A stretch of DNA of 64,000 nt from an uncultured Bacteroides sp. (GCF_910585845.1 NZ_CAJUHF010000013.1:1-64000), one strand, 5' to 3'. Numbered from the stretch's first letter, positions 17,398-25,931 are shown. Notes: generated from the sequence alone by a model not told the origin. Numbers and translations are program-made.

Positions 17398-17958
17398 ATG
17401 AAAAAAGAAAGCCAAGTGATATTCGACCGTAATGTAGTGGAATTCGTCACCGTAGCCGCCGAATTCTGCAAGTTTCTGGAACAGGCGGAGACGATGAAGC
17501 GCGATACATTCATCGATACCTCTTTAAAGATACTCCCGTTGCTCTACCTCAAGGCAGCCATGTTGCCCGAGACCGAAATGATAGGCGACGAGGCACCCGA
17601 GAATTATGTGACGGAAGAGACCTACGAAGTACTCCGTATCAACCTCGCCGACATCCTTGCCGACAAGGACGACTATCTGGACGTATTCCTGCAAGACATG
17701 GTCTACAGCGACCAGCCCATCAAGAAGAATATATCCGAAGACTTGGCGGATATTTACCAATCCCTCAAAGATTTTATATTCGTCTTCCAGCTGGGACTGA
17801 ACGAGACCATGAACGACTCACTTGCCATCTGCCAGGAACAGTTCAAAGAATACTGGGGACAGACATTAGTGAATACCCTCCGCGCCCTGCATGACGCAAA
17901 ATATCACCAGGCTGACGATGAAGCGGAAGAAGACAGCTTTGACGAAAAAGACGAATAA
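17398..17958 (+). CDS. DUF5063 family protein
   Basis: This is a 186-residue, mostly helical and acidic cytoplasmic protein without signal peptide or membrane segment. It has the pattern of the Bacteroidetes DUF5063 family ('FCKFLEQAE', 'LLPLLYLKAAMLP'-like helix, 'YVTEETYE', 'LQDMVYSDQPIKKNISEDLA'). The C-terminus is a run of Asp and Glu. The biochemical role is unknown. It is the first of three closely spaced genes (gaps of 11 and 5 bp), with an exonuclease-fold protein and an rRNA methyltransferase. That suggests, but does not prove, a link to RNA metabolism. Confidence 0.8.
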   Translation: MKKESQVIFDRNVVEFVTVAAEFCKFLEQAETMKRDTFIDTSLKILPLLYLKAAMLPETEMIGDEAPENYVTEETYEVLRINLADILADKDDYLDVFLQDMVYSDQPIKKNISEDLADIYQSLKDFIFVFQLGLNETMNDSLAICQEQFKEYWGQTLVNTLRALHDAKYHQADDEAEEDSFDEKDE

Positions 17959-17969
17959 AGGAGTAAGCC

Positions 17970-18632
17970 ATGATTATCAGAAGAACAATCAGTAAAGAAG
18001 CTATCCAAGAGATGCCGAAAGTGCTCTTTCCAGGACAGATACATGTCGTACAGACGCCTTGGGAAGCCGAAAAGGCCGTGAGTTACCTCAAGCAATACCC
18101 CATATTGGGAATAGACAGCGAAACGCGCCCCTCATTCACCAAAGGACAATCGCACAAGGTCGCCTTGCTACAGGTCTCGTCGGAAAAAGATTGTTTTCTA
18201 TTCCGCCTGAACCTGACCGGACTGACACTTCCTGTCATCTCCTTACTGGAAAGCCCGTCGATCACCAAGATAGGCCTTTCCTTGAAGGACGACTTTATGA
18301 TGCTGCACAAACGTGCCCCCTTCGAGCAACGTGCCTGCATCGAGTTGCAAGAGTATGTCCGCATGTTCGGCATTCAGGAGAAAAGCCTGCAGAAGATATA
18401 CGCTATCCTGTTCGGAGAGAAGATCTCCAAGTCACAACGCCTCTCTAACTGGGAAGCCGAACACCTGACCGAACCTCAAAAGCTATATGCAGCCACAGAC
18501 GCATGGGCTTGCCTCAACATATACAACCGATTGCAGGAACTGAAAATCAGTGGTGACTATGAACTGGCACCGGATGAACAGCCTGCCAATCAGGAATCAT
18601 TAATCACTAACCCTTTAAATGATAATCAGTAA
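17970..18632 (+). CDS. DEDD-type 3'-5' exonuclease domain protein (RNase D-like)
   Basis: This is a 220-residue single-domain protein with the DnaQ/RNase D exonuclease fold. Motif I is 'ILGIDSETRPSF' (Asp and Glu), the middle motif is in 'ITKIGLSLKDDFMML', and motif III is 'LYAATDAWACLNIYNRL' with its conserved Asp. There is no HRDC domain, so it is much shorter than true RNase D. Its substrate is probably RNA or DNA 3' ends and cannot be told from the sequence. It lies 11 bp after the DUF5063 gene and 5 bp before the RlmI-like gene, so all three are likely cotranscribed. Confidence 0.85.
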   Translation: MIIRRTISKEAIQEMPKVLFPGQIHVVQTPWEAEKAVSYLKQYPILGIDSETRPSFTKGQSHKVALLQVSSEKDCFLFRLNLTGLTLPVISLLESPSITKIGLSLKDDFMMLHKRAPFEQRACIELQEYVRMFGIQEKSLQKIYAILFGEKISKSQRLSNWEAEHLTEPQKLYAATDAWACLNIYNRLQELKISGDYELAPDEQPANQESLITNPLNDNQ

Positions 18633-18637
18633 ATCGC

Positions 18638-19819
18638 ATGTACAAAGTCTACCTCAAATCAGGCAAAGAAGAATCATTGAAACGTTTTCACCCTTGGGTG
18701 TTTTCCGGCGCCATCGCACACCTTGACGGCGAACCGGAAGAAGGTGAAGTGGTAGAAATCTACACCTCGAAGAAGGAATTTATAGCCAAAGGACACTTTC
18801 AGATCGGCAGCATAGCCGTCCGCGTACTCTCTTTCCGGCAGGACGAGAACATCGATGCCGACTTTTGGAGACGTAAGCTCAGCATTGCCTACGAGATGCG
18901 GCGCAGTATCGGCATCGCCGAAAACCCGACCAACAATACATACAGACTGGTACATGGCGAAGGGGACAATCTGCCCGGACTGATCATAGATATTTATGCA
19001 CGCACGGCTGTGATGCAGGCACACTCTGCCGGCATGCACCTCGACCGCATGGCTATAGCCGAAGCCCTCAGCCAAGTAATGGGAGACAAGCTGGAGAACA
19101 TCTACTATAAGTCGGAAACCACCCTACCCTTCAAAGCCGACCTCTATCCTGAGAACGGCTTCCTGAAAGGAGGTAGCACGGACAACATCGCCATGGAATA
19201 CGGATTGAAATTCCACATCGACTGGCTGAAAGGGCAAAAGACGGGCTTCTTCGTAGACCAGCGCGAAAACCGCTCCCTGCTGGAACGCTATGCCAACGGA
19301 CGTTCCGTGCTGAACATGTTCTGCTACACAGGAGGTTTCTCCGTATATGCCATGCGCGGCAATGCCAGACTGGTGCATTCGGTAGACAGTTCCGCCAAGG
19401 CTATCGACCTTACCAACAAGAATATAGAACTGAACTTCCCAGGTGACAGACGCCATGCCGCCTTTGCCGAGGATGCCTTCAAATATCTGGACCGTATGGG
19501 CGACCAGTACGACCTGATCATCCTCGACCCGCCTGCCTTTGCCAAACACCGCGACGCCTTGCGCAATGCCTTGCAAGGCTACCGTAAGCTGAATGTGAAA
19601 GCCTTTGAGAAAATCAAACCGGGAGGTATCCTATTCACTTTCTCTTGTTCGCAGGCAGTCAGCAAAGAAAACTTCCGCACAGCTGTCTTCACGGCTGCCG
19701 CCATGTCAGGACGCAGCGTGCGTATCTTGCACCAACTGACGCAACCTGCCGACCATCCGGTAAACATCTATCATCCCGAAGGGGAATACTTGAAAGGATT
19801 AGTACTATATGTAGAATAA
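18638..19819 (+). CDS. RlmI-like class I rRNA methyltransferase
   Basis: This is a 393-residue SAM-dependent methyltransferase of the YccW/RlmI group, which makes 5-methylcytosine in 23S rRNA. The N-terminal PUA domain covers residues 1-75 ('LKRFHPWVFSGAI'). An EEHEE-like linker follows, then a Rossmann domain with SAM motif 'VLNMFCYTGGFSVYAM' and the catalytic 'ILDPPAFAKH' motif. A later 'LFTFSCSQAV' supplies the conserved Cys. The length matches RlmI (about 395). It is the last gene of the three-gene operon. The exact target base is inferred from the family only. Confidence 0.88.
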   Translation: MYKVYLKSGKEESLKRFHPWVFSGAIAHLDGEPEEGEVVEIYTSKKEFIAKGHFQIGSIAVRVLSFRQDENIDADFWRRKLSIAYEMRRSIGIAENPTNNTYRLVHGEGDNLPGLIIDIYARTAVMQAHSAGMHLDRMAIAEALSQVMGDKLENIYYKSETTLPFKADLYPENGFLKGGSTDNIAMEYGLKFHIDWLKGQKTGFFVDQRENRSLLERYANGRSVLNMFCYTGGFSVYAMRGNARLVHSVDSSAKAIDLTNKNIELNFPGDRRHAAFAEDAFKYLDRMGDQYDLIILDPPAFAKHRDALRNALQGYRKLNVKAFEKIKPGGILFTFSCSQAVSKENFRTAVFTAAAMSGRSVRILHQLTQPADHPVNIYHPEGEYLKGLVLYVE

Positions 19820-19893
19820 CCCAAGCAAAGGGAAAAAGCACTTAATATCATAAAAAACGTTAACAAAAAGCAGAAAACAGGTAAAACCTTATG

Positions 19894-19921
19894 TTGTATA
19901 ACATAAAAAGTCATACCTTTG
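19894..19921 (+). promoter_or_regulatory. Promoter of small RNA copy A
   Basis: A TTG (19894-19896) and a TACCTTTG box (19914-19921) are separated by 17 bp. This fits the Bacteroides -33/-7 arrangement. The same TACCTTTG precedes copy B at 57902-57895. Confidence 0.65.
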
Positions 19922-19925
19922 CACT

Positions 19926-19996
19926 GTGTTTTTCATGGTATTAGATTTAAGGTTAATAAAGATTGGCTGTCTGGGATAGATAGCCTTCTTTTTTTA
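19926..19996 (+). ncRNA. Small RNA copy A, about 70 nt, with its own terminator
   Basis: The predicted transcript starts near GTGTTTTTCAT. It continues through TATTAGATTTAAGGTTAA and ends in a hairpin, GGCTGTCT (19965-19972) paired with AGATAGCC (19978-19985), followed by a run of T. The first half is almost identical to copy B on the other strand at 57890-57826, whereas the terminator stems differ in sequence. This is the pattern of a conserved RNA with an interchangeable terminator. It lies between the RlmI-like gene and the nucleoside permease, which has its own -7 box downstream. A 14-codon ORF from ATG 19935 exists only in this copy (copy B has ATA). Rfam family not assigned here. Confidence 0.7.
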
Positions 19997-20032
19997 TATA
20001 CCACTTACCTCCGGCTTTTCCAATAAATTTCA

Positions 20033-20040
20033 TACATTTG
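20033..20040 (+). promoter_or_regulatory. Candidate -7 box of the nucleoside permease gene
   Basis: TACATTTG followed by GC lies 48 bp upstream of the ATG and downstream of the small RNA terminator. The permease is therefore probably transcribed independently of the RNA. Confidence 0.5.
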
Positions 20041-20088
20041 CAGCAATCTATCAATAACAAAAAGAGAAACACATAAAAATAAAAAGCT

Positions 20089-21354
20089 ATGAGCATCAAG
20101 GTTCGCTTAATTATCATGAACTTCCTCCAATTTGCTGTTTGGGGAGCTTATCTGACTTCTATGGGTAGTTATCTGGTGAATGTCAATCTGGCATCACATA
20201 TCGGAATGTTCTATGCCATGCAGGGTATCGTATCTTTATTCATGCCCGCCATACTAGGCATCATTGCCGATCGGTGGATTCCGGCACAGCGACTGTTAAG
20301 TTTCAGCCATTTCACCGCCGCCCTCTTCATGGCACTTGCCGGATACTACGGCATGACTGCCGGTGCTGACGTAGAGTTCGGTCCACTCTTTACCTTATAT
20401 TCATTAAGCGTCGGTTTCTATATGCCGACACTTGCCCTATCCAACTCCGTTGCCTATACCGCTCTGGACAAAGCCGGACTGGACACTATCAAGACATTCC
20501 CTCCCATCCGCATCTTCGGCACTATCGGTTTCATCTGCTCTATGTGGATGGTGGATTTGCTGGGGGTGCAAAACACTTACGGACAATTCTTTGCCTGCGC
20601 CCTTATCGGTTTGGTCTACAGCATGTATGCGCTGACGTTGCCCGCCTGCCCGATCTGCAAAAGCGGCAAAAACAAATCTCTGGTAGAAGCACTCGGGCTA
20701 CGCGCTTTCACGTTGTTCAAACAAAAGAAGATGGCACTGTTCTTCTTGTTCTCCATGCTGTTAGGGGTCTCTCTGCAGATCACCAACGGTTTCGCCAATC
20801 CGTATATCAGCAGTTTCGGTTCCATACCCGAGTATGCCGACACGTTCGGCGTACAGCATGCCAATATCCTGATTTCCCTGTCGCAAGTATCTGAAACCTT
20901 ATGTATCCTGCTGATCCCTTTCTTCCTGAAACGTTTCGGCATCAAGCGGGTCATGCTGATTGCCATGTTCGCATGGGTGCTGCGTTTTGGACTGTTCGGA
21001 ACGGGCAATCCGGGCAGTGGCGTATGGATGTTCGTCCTTTCGATGATTGTTTATGGCGTAGCGTTCGATTTCTTCAACATTTCAGGCTCTTTGTTTGTTG
21101 ATAAGGAGACGGACAAAAATATCCGATCCAGTGCCCAAGGCTTGTTTGTGATTATGACAAACGGCTTCGGAGCCACAATCGGTACACTGGGCGCCCAGGC
21201 TGTAGTCAATCATTTTGTCGACTTCGGCAGCGAAGTTCCGCAAATAATGCAATGGCAATCAGCATGGTTTGTATTTGCCGGCTATGCATTGGCAGTAGCT
21301 GTAGTGTTTGCATTGGTCTTCAAATACAAGCACCAGCCGGAAAAGATGAATTAA
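20089..21354 (+). CDS. Nucleoside:proton symporter, NupG/XapB-type MFS permease
   Basis: This is an inner-membrane transporter of 421 residues with about 12 hydrophobic segments. The start 'IIMNFLQFAVWGAYLTSMGS' and the 'MFYAMQGIVSLFMPAILGII' with 'ADRW' match the nucleoside:H+ symporter family of the major facilitator superfamily (E. coli NupG). It has no signal peptide, which is normal. It imports nucleosides using the proton gradient if the family function holds. The rsmE gene follows 23 bp downstream. The start at 20089 gives the usual N-terminal first helix. Confidence 0.85.
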   Translation: MSIKVRLIIMNFLQFAVWGAYLTSMGSYLVNVNLASHIGMFYAMQGIVSLFMPAILGIIADRWIPAQRLLSFSHFTAALFMALAGYYGMTAGADVEFGPLFTLYSLSVGFYMPTLALSNSVAYTALDKAGLDTIKTFPPIRIFGTIGFICSMWMVDLLGVQNTYGQFFACALIGLVYSMYALTLPACPICKSGKNKSLVEALGLRAFTLFKQKKMALFFLFSMLLGVSLQITNGFANPYISSFGSIPEYADTFGVQHANILISLSQVSETLCILLIPFFLKRFGIKRVMLIAMFAWVLRFGLFGTGNPGSGVWMFVLSMIVYGVAFDFFNISGSLFVDKETDKNIRSSAQGLFVIMTNGFGATIGTLGAQAVVNHFVDFGSEVPQIMQWQSAWFVFAGYALAVAVVFALVFKYKHQPEKMN

Positions 21355-21377
21355 AAAAAGAACTATAATAAATCATT

Positions 21378-22076
21378 ATGCACGTATTCTACACTCCCGA
21401 CATACAGACTTGTGCCGAACTCCCCACCGAGGAGGCACAACATTGTGTCCGCGTACTACGCCTCAACATCGGCGACCGGATCACCCTGACCGACGGGAAA
21501 GGACACTTCTATAATGCGGAGATCAGTGCCGCCACCAACAAGCGTTGCACGGTAAACATCTTGGAAACCATTTATCAGGAACCTCTATGGCAGGGACATC
21601 TGCATGTGGCTATGGCCCCTACCAAGAACATGGACCGCACAGAATGGTTTGCAGAGAAAGCCACCGAAATAGGGTTCGACGAACTCACCTTCCTGAACTG
21701 CCGCTTCTCCGAACGGAAAGTCATCAAGACAGAGCGCATCAGCAAGATACTGGTGTCTGCCATCAAGCAGTCGCTCAAGGCACGCCTACCCAAGCTGAAT
21801 GAAATGACAGACTTCAACACTTTCATCAGCCAGCCTTTCAAAGGACAGAAATTCATCGCCCACTGTTATGAAGGCGAGAAACCGTTGCTAAAAGATGTGT
21901 TGCGAAAGGGAGAGGATGCACTTGTGCTAATAGGCCCTGAAGGAGATTTCAGCGAAGAGGAGGTGAAGAAAGCCATCGAAAACGGCTTCATCCCCATCAG
22001 CCTGGGAAAATCGAGACTGCGTACGGAGACCGCTGCTTTGGCCGCCTGCCACATTATGAATTTACAAAACCAATGA
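21378..22076 (+). CDS. rsmE: 16S rRNA m3U1498 methyltransferase RsmE
   Basis: This SPOUT-class methyltransferase of 232 residues methylates U1498 of 16S rRNA. The N-terminal PUA-like part contains 'EAQHCVRVLRLNIGDRITLT' and 'GKGHFYNAEI'. The C-terminal trefoil-knot SAM site reads 'LIGPEGDFSEEEVKKA' and 'LGKSRLRTETAALAA'. The middle 'QSLKARLPKLNE' is also typical. Length is normal. It is probably cotranscribed with the permease upstream. A 212-bp gap with a large inverted repeat separates it from the next gene. Confidence 0.95.
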   Translation: MHVFYTPDIQTCAELPTEEAQHCVRVLRLNIGDRITLTDGKGHFYNAEISAATNKRCTVNILETIYQEPLWQGHLHVAMAPTKNMDRTEWFAEKATEIGFDELTFLNCRFSERKVIKTERISKILVSAIKQSLKARLPKLNEMTDFNTFISQPFKGQKFIAHCYEGEKPLLKDVLRKGEDALVLIGPEGDFSEEEVKKAIENGFIPISLGKSRLRTETAALAACHIMNLQNQ

Positions 22077-22091
22077 TAATCACATTAACTC

Positions 22092-22265
22092 AAGTTTCGC
22101 AAGCTCAACTTTTGCAGGAAACAAGGAAACAAAGGAATAAGGGAACGAGGTGAGAAGAGAAAAATGCTTGCTTGTCATAAAGCTAAGAGTTATAGCCTGT
22201 GCTTTTCTCCTTGTAAATTTGTCAACTGCACTTTTGTAAACTAAGAAGTTGAGCTTGCGAAACTT
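22092..22265. repeat. 174-bp element with 20-bp perfect inverted ends
   Basis: The arms at 22092-22111 (starting AAGTTTCGCAAG) and 22246-22265 (ending CTTGCGAAACTT) are perfect 20-bp reverse complements. The inside has no ORF. The end sequence, with its inner AACTAAGAAG extension, recurs in degenerate form at 41610-41771. This suggests a MITE- or REP-like dispersed element or a large stem. Confidence 0.65.
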
Positions 22266-22288
22266 AAAACATTAAAATCAGAAACAAT

Positions 22289-23839
22289 ATGAAGAAAAGT
22301 ATGTCTCTCCGCTTAGCGTTGATGGCTGTATTGATGGTCTTTGTCAGCGCATGTTCCAAGAAATCGGAATACACAAATGTGATTCCTGCCAACGCCAGCA
22401 CGGTGGCCAGCATCCATGTGAAATCATTGGCAGAGAAAGCCGGACTGAACGACAAGGAAAACAAAGAAGTGCAGCAAAAACTGATAGAAAGCCTGAAGAG
22501 CGGCACGAATGCCGCCACGTTCCAGCAAATAGAGATGATCATAAAAGACCCGAAGAAATCGGGAATCGACATCACGGAGCCGATATACGTATTCAGCACT
22601 GAGACATTCCCCTCTACTCTTGTAGCGAAAGTAAGCAGCGAAGATGACCTGCATGCCCTGATGGAGACCTTAGAAAAAGAGAATATCTGTCAGCCCCTGA
22701 CCAACGGCGACGGTTTTCAGTTTACGCGGATGAGCAACCAGGTGTTCCTGGCATACACCCCCTCCGTACTGATACTGACCGGATACAAAGGAAACTCGCA
22801 ACTTGAAAAAATCAAGGAGAACCTCCCTACCCTGCTGAAGCAGACCGACGAAAACAGCATCATCTCTACTGCCGCCTTCAAGAGGATGCAGAAAATGGGA
22901 GGCGACGTCAATGCTCTGCTTTCTCCGGAAAGTTTTCTGAAAGACTATGCCAAACAAATCAACTATGGCCTGCCTCAGGATATCAACCTGAAAGACTTGT
23001 GGATGCTCGGAAGCCTCTCTTTCGACAAAGGCAAAATCAGTATGAAGTACGAAAACTTCACCGAAAATCCCGAACTGCAAGCCATGCTTGACAGACAGAA
23101 AAAGGTGACCCGCCCTATTGACAACAATTTCCTGAAATATTTCCCCAAATCCACCCTGATGTATTTCAGCATGGGTATCAACGGAGACGAACTCTATAAC
23201 CTGCTGCTTGAGAACCAGGAATTCCAACAGAACTTCTCCATCGCCAAGGCCAACGAAGTGAAAGCCCTGTTCGACTCATTCCAGAAAGACATTGCCGCCG
23301 GACTGCTCAATGTCACGATGAGTAAAGCCCCCGCTTTCCTTCTCTATGCCAACGTGAAGAGCGCCGCACCTGTACAAGCGCTCTATGAGAAAAAAGACGA
23401 ACTGGGTCTGCGACGCGGCGAAGAGATCATCAAACTGGGCGAAAACGAATATGTATACAAATCCAGAATGGCAAACCTATTCTTCGGCGTACGCGACAAC
23501 AATCTGTATGCCACAAATGACGAGACCGTATATAAAAGCATAGCCCAAGCCGCCGACCCCTCTATCAAAGAGACGGGATTCGCATCCGGCATGAAAGGCA
23601 AGAACAGTGCGTTCGCCATCAACACGGAAGCCATACTTGCCCTTCCGCTCATAAAGATACTGAGCGAATACGGCGGAGCACAATATGTAACTGCATTTTC
23701 CTTGATTGATAAGATAGAGTACGCGCAGATCACCGGCGATGCGGACAACAACGCGGAAGCTGTCATTCAGTTGAAAGACAAAAGCGTAAACGCACTGAAA
23801 CAGATCATAAACTTTATCAAGGAGTTTACCGGCATTTAA
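22289..23839 (+). CDS. DUF4836 family lipoprotein
   Basis: This is a 516-residue predicted lipoprotein. The signal peptide ends 'FVSAC' and is followed by SKKSEY, so it is exported and lipid-anchored. The mature part has the DUF4836 pattern ('VIPANASTVASIHVKSLAEK' at the start and two related alpha/beta halves). Its function is unknown. It is followed 13 bp downstream by an ABC ATPase and a permease, which suggests a three-gene operon and a role linked to that transporter, perhaps as an envelope partner. That link is inferred from spacing only. Confidence 0.8.
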   Translation: MKKSMSLRLALMAVLMVFVSACSKKSEYTNVIPANASTVASIHVKSLAEKAGLNDKENKEVQQKLIESLKSGTNAATFQQIEMIIKDPKKSGIDITEPIYVFSTETFPSTLVAKVSSEDDLHALMETLEKENICQPLTNGDGFQFTRMSNQVFLAYTPSVLILTGYKGNSQLEKIKENLPTLLKQTDENSIISTAAFKRMQKMGGDVNALLSPESFLKDYAKQINYGLPQDINLKDLWMLGSLSFDKGKISMKYENFTENPELQAMLDRQKKVTRPIDNNFLKYFPKSTLMYFSMGINGDELYNLLLENQEFQQNFSIAKANEVKALFDSFQKDIAAGLLNVTMSKAPAFLLYANVKSAAPVQALYEKKDELGLRRGEEIIKLGENEYVYKSRMANLFFGVRDNNLYATNDETVYKSIAQAADPSIKETGFASGMKGKNSAFAINTEAILALPLIKILSEYGGAQYVTAFSLIDKIEYAQITGDADNNAEAVIQLKDKSVNALKQIINFIKEFTGI

Positions 23840-23852
23840 TCAACAACCCATC

Positions 23853-24497
23853 ATGGAAACCATTCATCTGCGGCAAACACTTCCCCAAGTGTTTGCCGAC
23901 CGGAATGCCATCACCTCCGACGTATGGCACCAGGACCTTGTGTTGCAGAAAGGAGAGCGTTACCTGATTGAAGCCGCTTCCGGAACAGGAAAATCCTCTT
24001 TATGCAGCTACATCTACGGATATCGGTACGACTATCAGGGCATCATTTGCTTTGACGAACGCAACATCCGTTCGCTCTCCATCGGCGAATGGGTGGAGCT
24101 ACGGAAGTATTCGTTAAGCATGCTGTTCCAAGAATTGCGCATCTTCACCGAACTGACCGCATTGGAAAACGTGCTACTGAAAAACCGACTCACCAACTGG
24201 AAGAAGAAAAAGGAGATCCTCTCTCTCTTCGACACCCTCGGCATTGCGGACAAAGTCAACGAAAAGGCGGGAAAACTCTCCTTCGGGCAGCAACAGCGCG
24301 TAGCTTTCATCCGTGCCTTGTGCCAGCCGTTCGACTTCATCTTCCTGGATGAACCAGTCAGCCATCTGGACGACAACAACAGCGCACTCATGGGACGGAT
24401 ACTGACCGAAGAAGCCGACCGACAGGGTGCAGGTGTGGTGGTGACCTCCATCGGAAAACATATAGAACTGGAGTATAACAAAGTATTGAAACTATAA
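23853..24497 (+). CDS. ABC transporter ATP-binding protein (LolD/MacB type)
   Basis: This is a cytoplasmic ATPase subunit of 214 residues. Visible motifs are Walker A 'EAASGTGKSSL', signature 'KLSFGQQQRVAFIRAL', Walker B 'FIFLDEPVSHLDD', and an H-loop region near the C-terminus that is degenerate ('VVVTSIGKHIEL', with no clear switch His in the usual 'TH' context). The Walker A has Ala-Ser-Gly-Thr-Gly rather than the common GxSGSGKST. It is translationally adjacent to the permease: its TAA (24495-24497) directly abuts the next ATG. The substrate is unknown. Confidence 0.88.
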   Translation: METIHLRQTLPQVFADRNAITSDVWHQDLVLQKGERYLIEAASGTGKSSLCSYIYGYRYDYQGIICFDERNIRSLSIGEWVELRKYSLSMLFQELRIFTELTALENVLLKNRLTNWKKKKEILSLFDTLGIADKVNEKAGKLSFGQQQRVAFIRALCQPFDFIFLDEPVSHLDDNNSALMGRILTEEADRQGAGVVVTSIGKHIELEYNKVLKL

Positions 24498-25703
24498 ATG
24501 AACAGACTTGTTTGGAAACTGCTCCGCCAACACATCAGCATCGGGCAATTGAGCGGTTTTTTCCTTGCCAACCTCTTCGGGATGCTGATTGTGCTGCTGA
24601 GCGTGCAATTCTATAGAGATGTACTCCCCGTCTTCACACAGGGAGACAGCTTCATGAAAAAAGACTATATCATCGCCACCAAAAAGATCAGTACCCTCGG
24701 CAGCCTCACCGGACAAAACAACACCTTCTCTAAAGAAGAAATCAAAGAATTGGAAGCGCAACCTTTCACGCGCAGTGTAGGTAGCTTCACTCCCACCCTC
24801 TTCCATGTGTCGACAGGGCTGGGCATGCAGCAGGCGGGCATACGCCTCTCTACGGACATGTTCTTCGAGTCCGTTCCAGACCCTTTCATCGACGTCAACT
24901 TGGACAAGTGGCACTTCGACGAAGAAGCACGGACCATCCCTATTATTATCCCCCGCAACTACCTGAATCTCTATAACTTCGGATTTGCCCAAAGCCGCAA
25001 CCTTCCGAAACTCTCGGAAGGCGTGATGGGGCTGATACAGATGAACATCGTCATCCGCGGCAACGGACGTACGGAACAGTACAAAGGAAACATCGTAGGT
25101 TTCTCCAACCGTCTGAACACGATTCTTGTGCCACAATCGTTTATGGAATGGGCTAACCGGACGTTCGCCCCCGAAAGGGAAGCACAACCCTCGCGCCTCA
25201 TCGTAGAAGTGAAGAACCCTGCAGACACCGCCATCACCGACTATTTCCAACAGAAGAACTACGAAACCGAAGGAAACAATCTGGATGCCGGAAAGACCAC
25301 CTACTTCCTGCGCCTCGTCACCGGAATTGTGTCGGCTGTAGGACTATTCATCAGTATCCTCTCTTTCTACATCCTGATGCTAAGCATCTTTTTGCTGCTC
25401 CAAAAGAATACGGTCAAACTAGAAAACTTACTGCTGACAGGTTACACTCCTGCCCAAGTTGCCATGCCTTATTGGGTGCTGACTGTCGGACTAAACCTGC
25501 TCGTCCTGTTGTTCTCCGTTGGCGGTGTGGCTTGGCTGAGGAACTGTTATACCGAAGTGCTGCAAACCCTGTTGCACCGTTTTGAGACAAACACACTGTT
25601 GCCTTGCATTCTTACAGGAGTTGCCCTGTTCTTTGCTGTGTCCACCTTGGACATATTCCTGATACGCCGGAAAGTGTTGTCCATATGGGGAGGAGATAAA
25701 TAA
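24498..25703 (+). CDS. ABC transporter permease, FtsX/MacB-like topology
   Basis: This is an inner-membrane protein of 401 residues. One N-terminal membrane helix (about 18-42) is followed by a large periplasmic domain (about 45-270) and three C-terminal helices (about 275-305, 325-350, 370-392). This 1+3 layout is that of FtsX/LolE/MacB permeases, which work by moving periplasmic substrates or signals rather than importing nutrients. Sequence similarity to those families is not obvious by eye, so the assignment rests on topology and on the adjacent ATPase. A DUF4836 lipoprotein is encoded upstream in the same operon. Confidence 0.75.
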   Translation: MNRLVWKLLRQHISIGQLSGFFLANLFGMLIVLLSVQFYRDVLPVFTQGDSFMKKDYIIATKKISTLGSLTGQNNTFSKEEIKELEAQPFTRSVGSFTPTLFHVSTGLGMQQAGIRLSTDMFFESVPDPFIDVNLDKWHFDEEARTIPIIIPRNYLNLYNFGFAQSRNLPKLSEGVMGLIQMNIVIRGNGRTEQYKGNIVGFSNRLNTILVPQSFMEWANRTFAPEREAQPSRLIVEVKNPADTAITDYFQQKNYETEGNNLDAGKTTYFLRLVTGIVSAVGLFISILSFYILMLSIFLLLQKNTVKLENLLLTGYTPAQVAMPYWVLTVGLNLLVLLFSVGGVAWLRNCYTEVLQTLLHRFETNTLLPCILTGVALFFAVSTLDIFLIRRKVLSIWGGDK

Positions 25704-25783
25704 ATCCCGTCGCATCCATCCACATCGGAAGACAAGGGGATATAACACCATCCCTCCCTGATATTCACCCGCAAAAAGCCTTT

Positions 25784-25855
25784 ATGTTACATCCGCAAAA
25801 GAATATGTAACATTCGCAAAGGATCATGTAACCCAAGAGAAGCTTTCTGAAACGC
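25784..25855 (+). promoter_or_regulatory. Operator-like array of ATGTWACAT boxes, xylan operon 1
   Basis: ATGTTACAT starts at 25784, ATGTAACAT at 25805 and ATGTAACCC at 25826, exactly 21 bp apart. A degenerate fourth box (CTGAAACGC) falls in phase at 25847. The last box ends 29 bp upstream of a TATCTTTG -7 box. The same layout occurs upstream of the other two xylan operons. The boxes are likely binding sites of the hybrid regulator encoded at 33717-37868; that link is inferred. The rest of 25704-25931 holds no gene. Confidence 0.7.
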
Positions 25856-25884
25856 CATAGAAAGCCCCTTATATCAGAACTTGC

Positions 25885-25892
25885 TATCTTTG
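25885..25892 (+). promoter_or_regulatory. Candidate -7 box of xylan operon 1
   Basis: TATCTTTG lies 39 bp upstream of the ATG of the GH35 remnant. It would drive the remnant, esterase, symporter, GH43 and GH67 genes. Confidence 0.6.
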
Positions 25893-25931
25893 TTGCAATG
25901 AAAAACAATTCAAATCAATGCCAGTGAAAAA

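Noticed and set aside
19935..19979. 14-codon ORF inside small RNA copy A
   Set aside because: The start codon is ATA in copy B, so coding is not conserved while the RNA sequence is. It is more likely a noncoding RNA.
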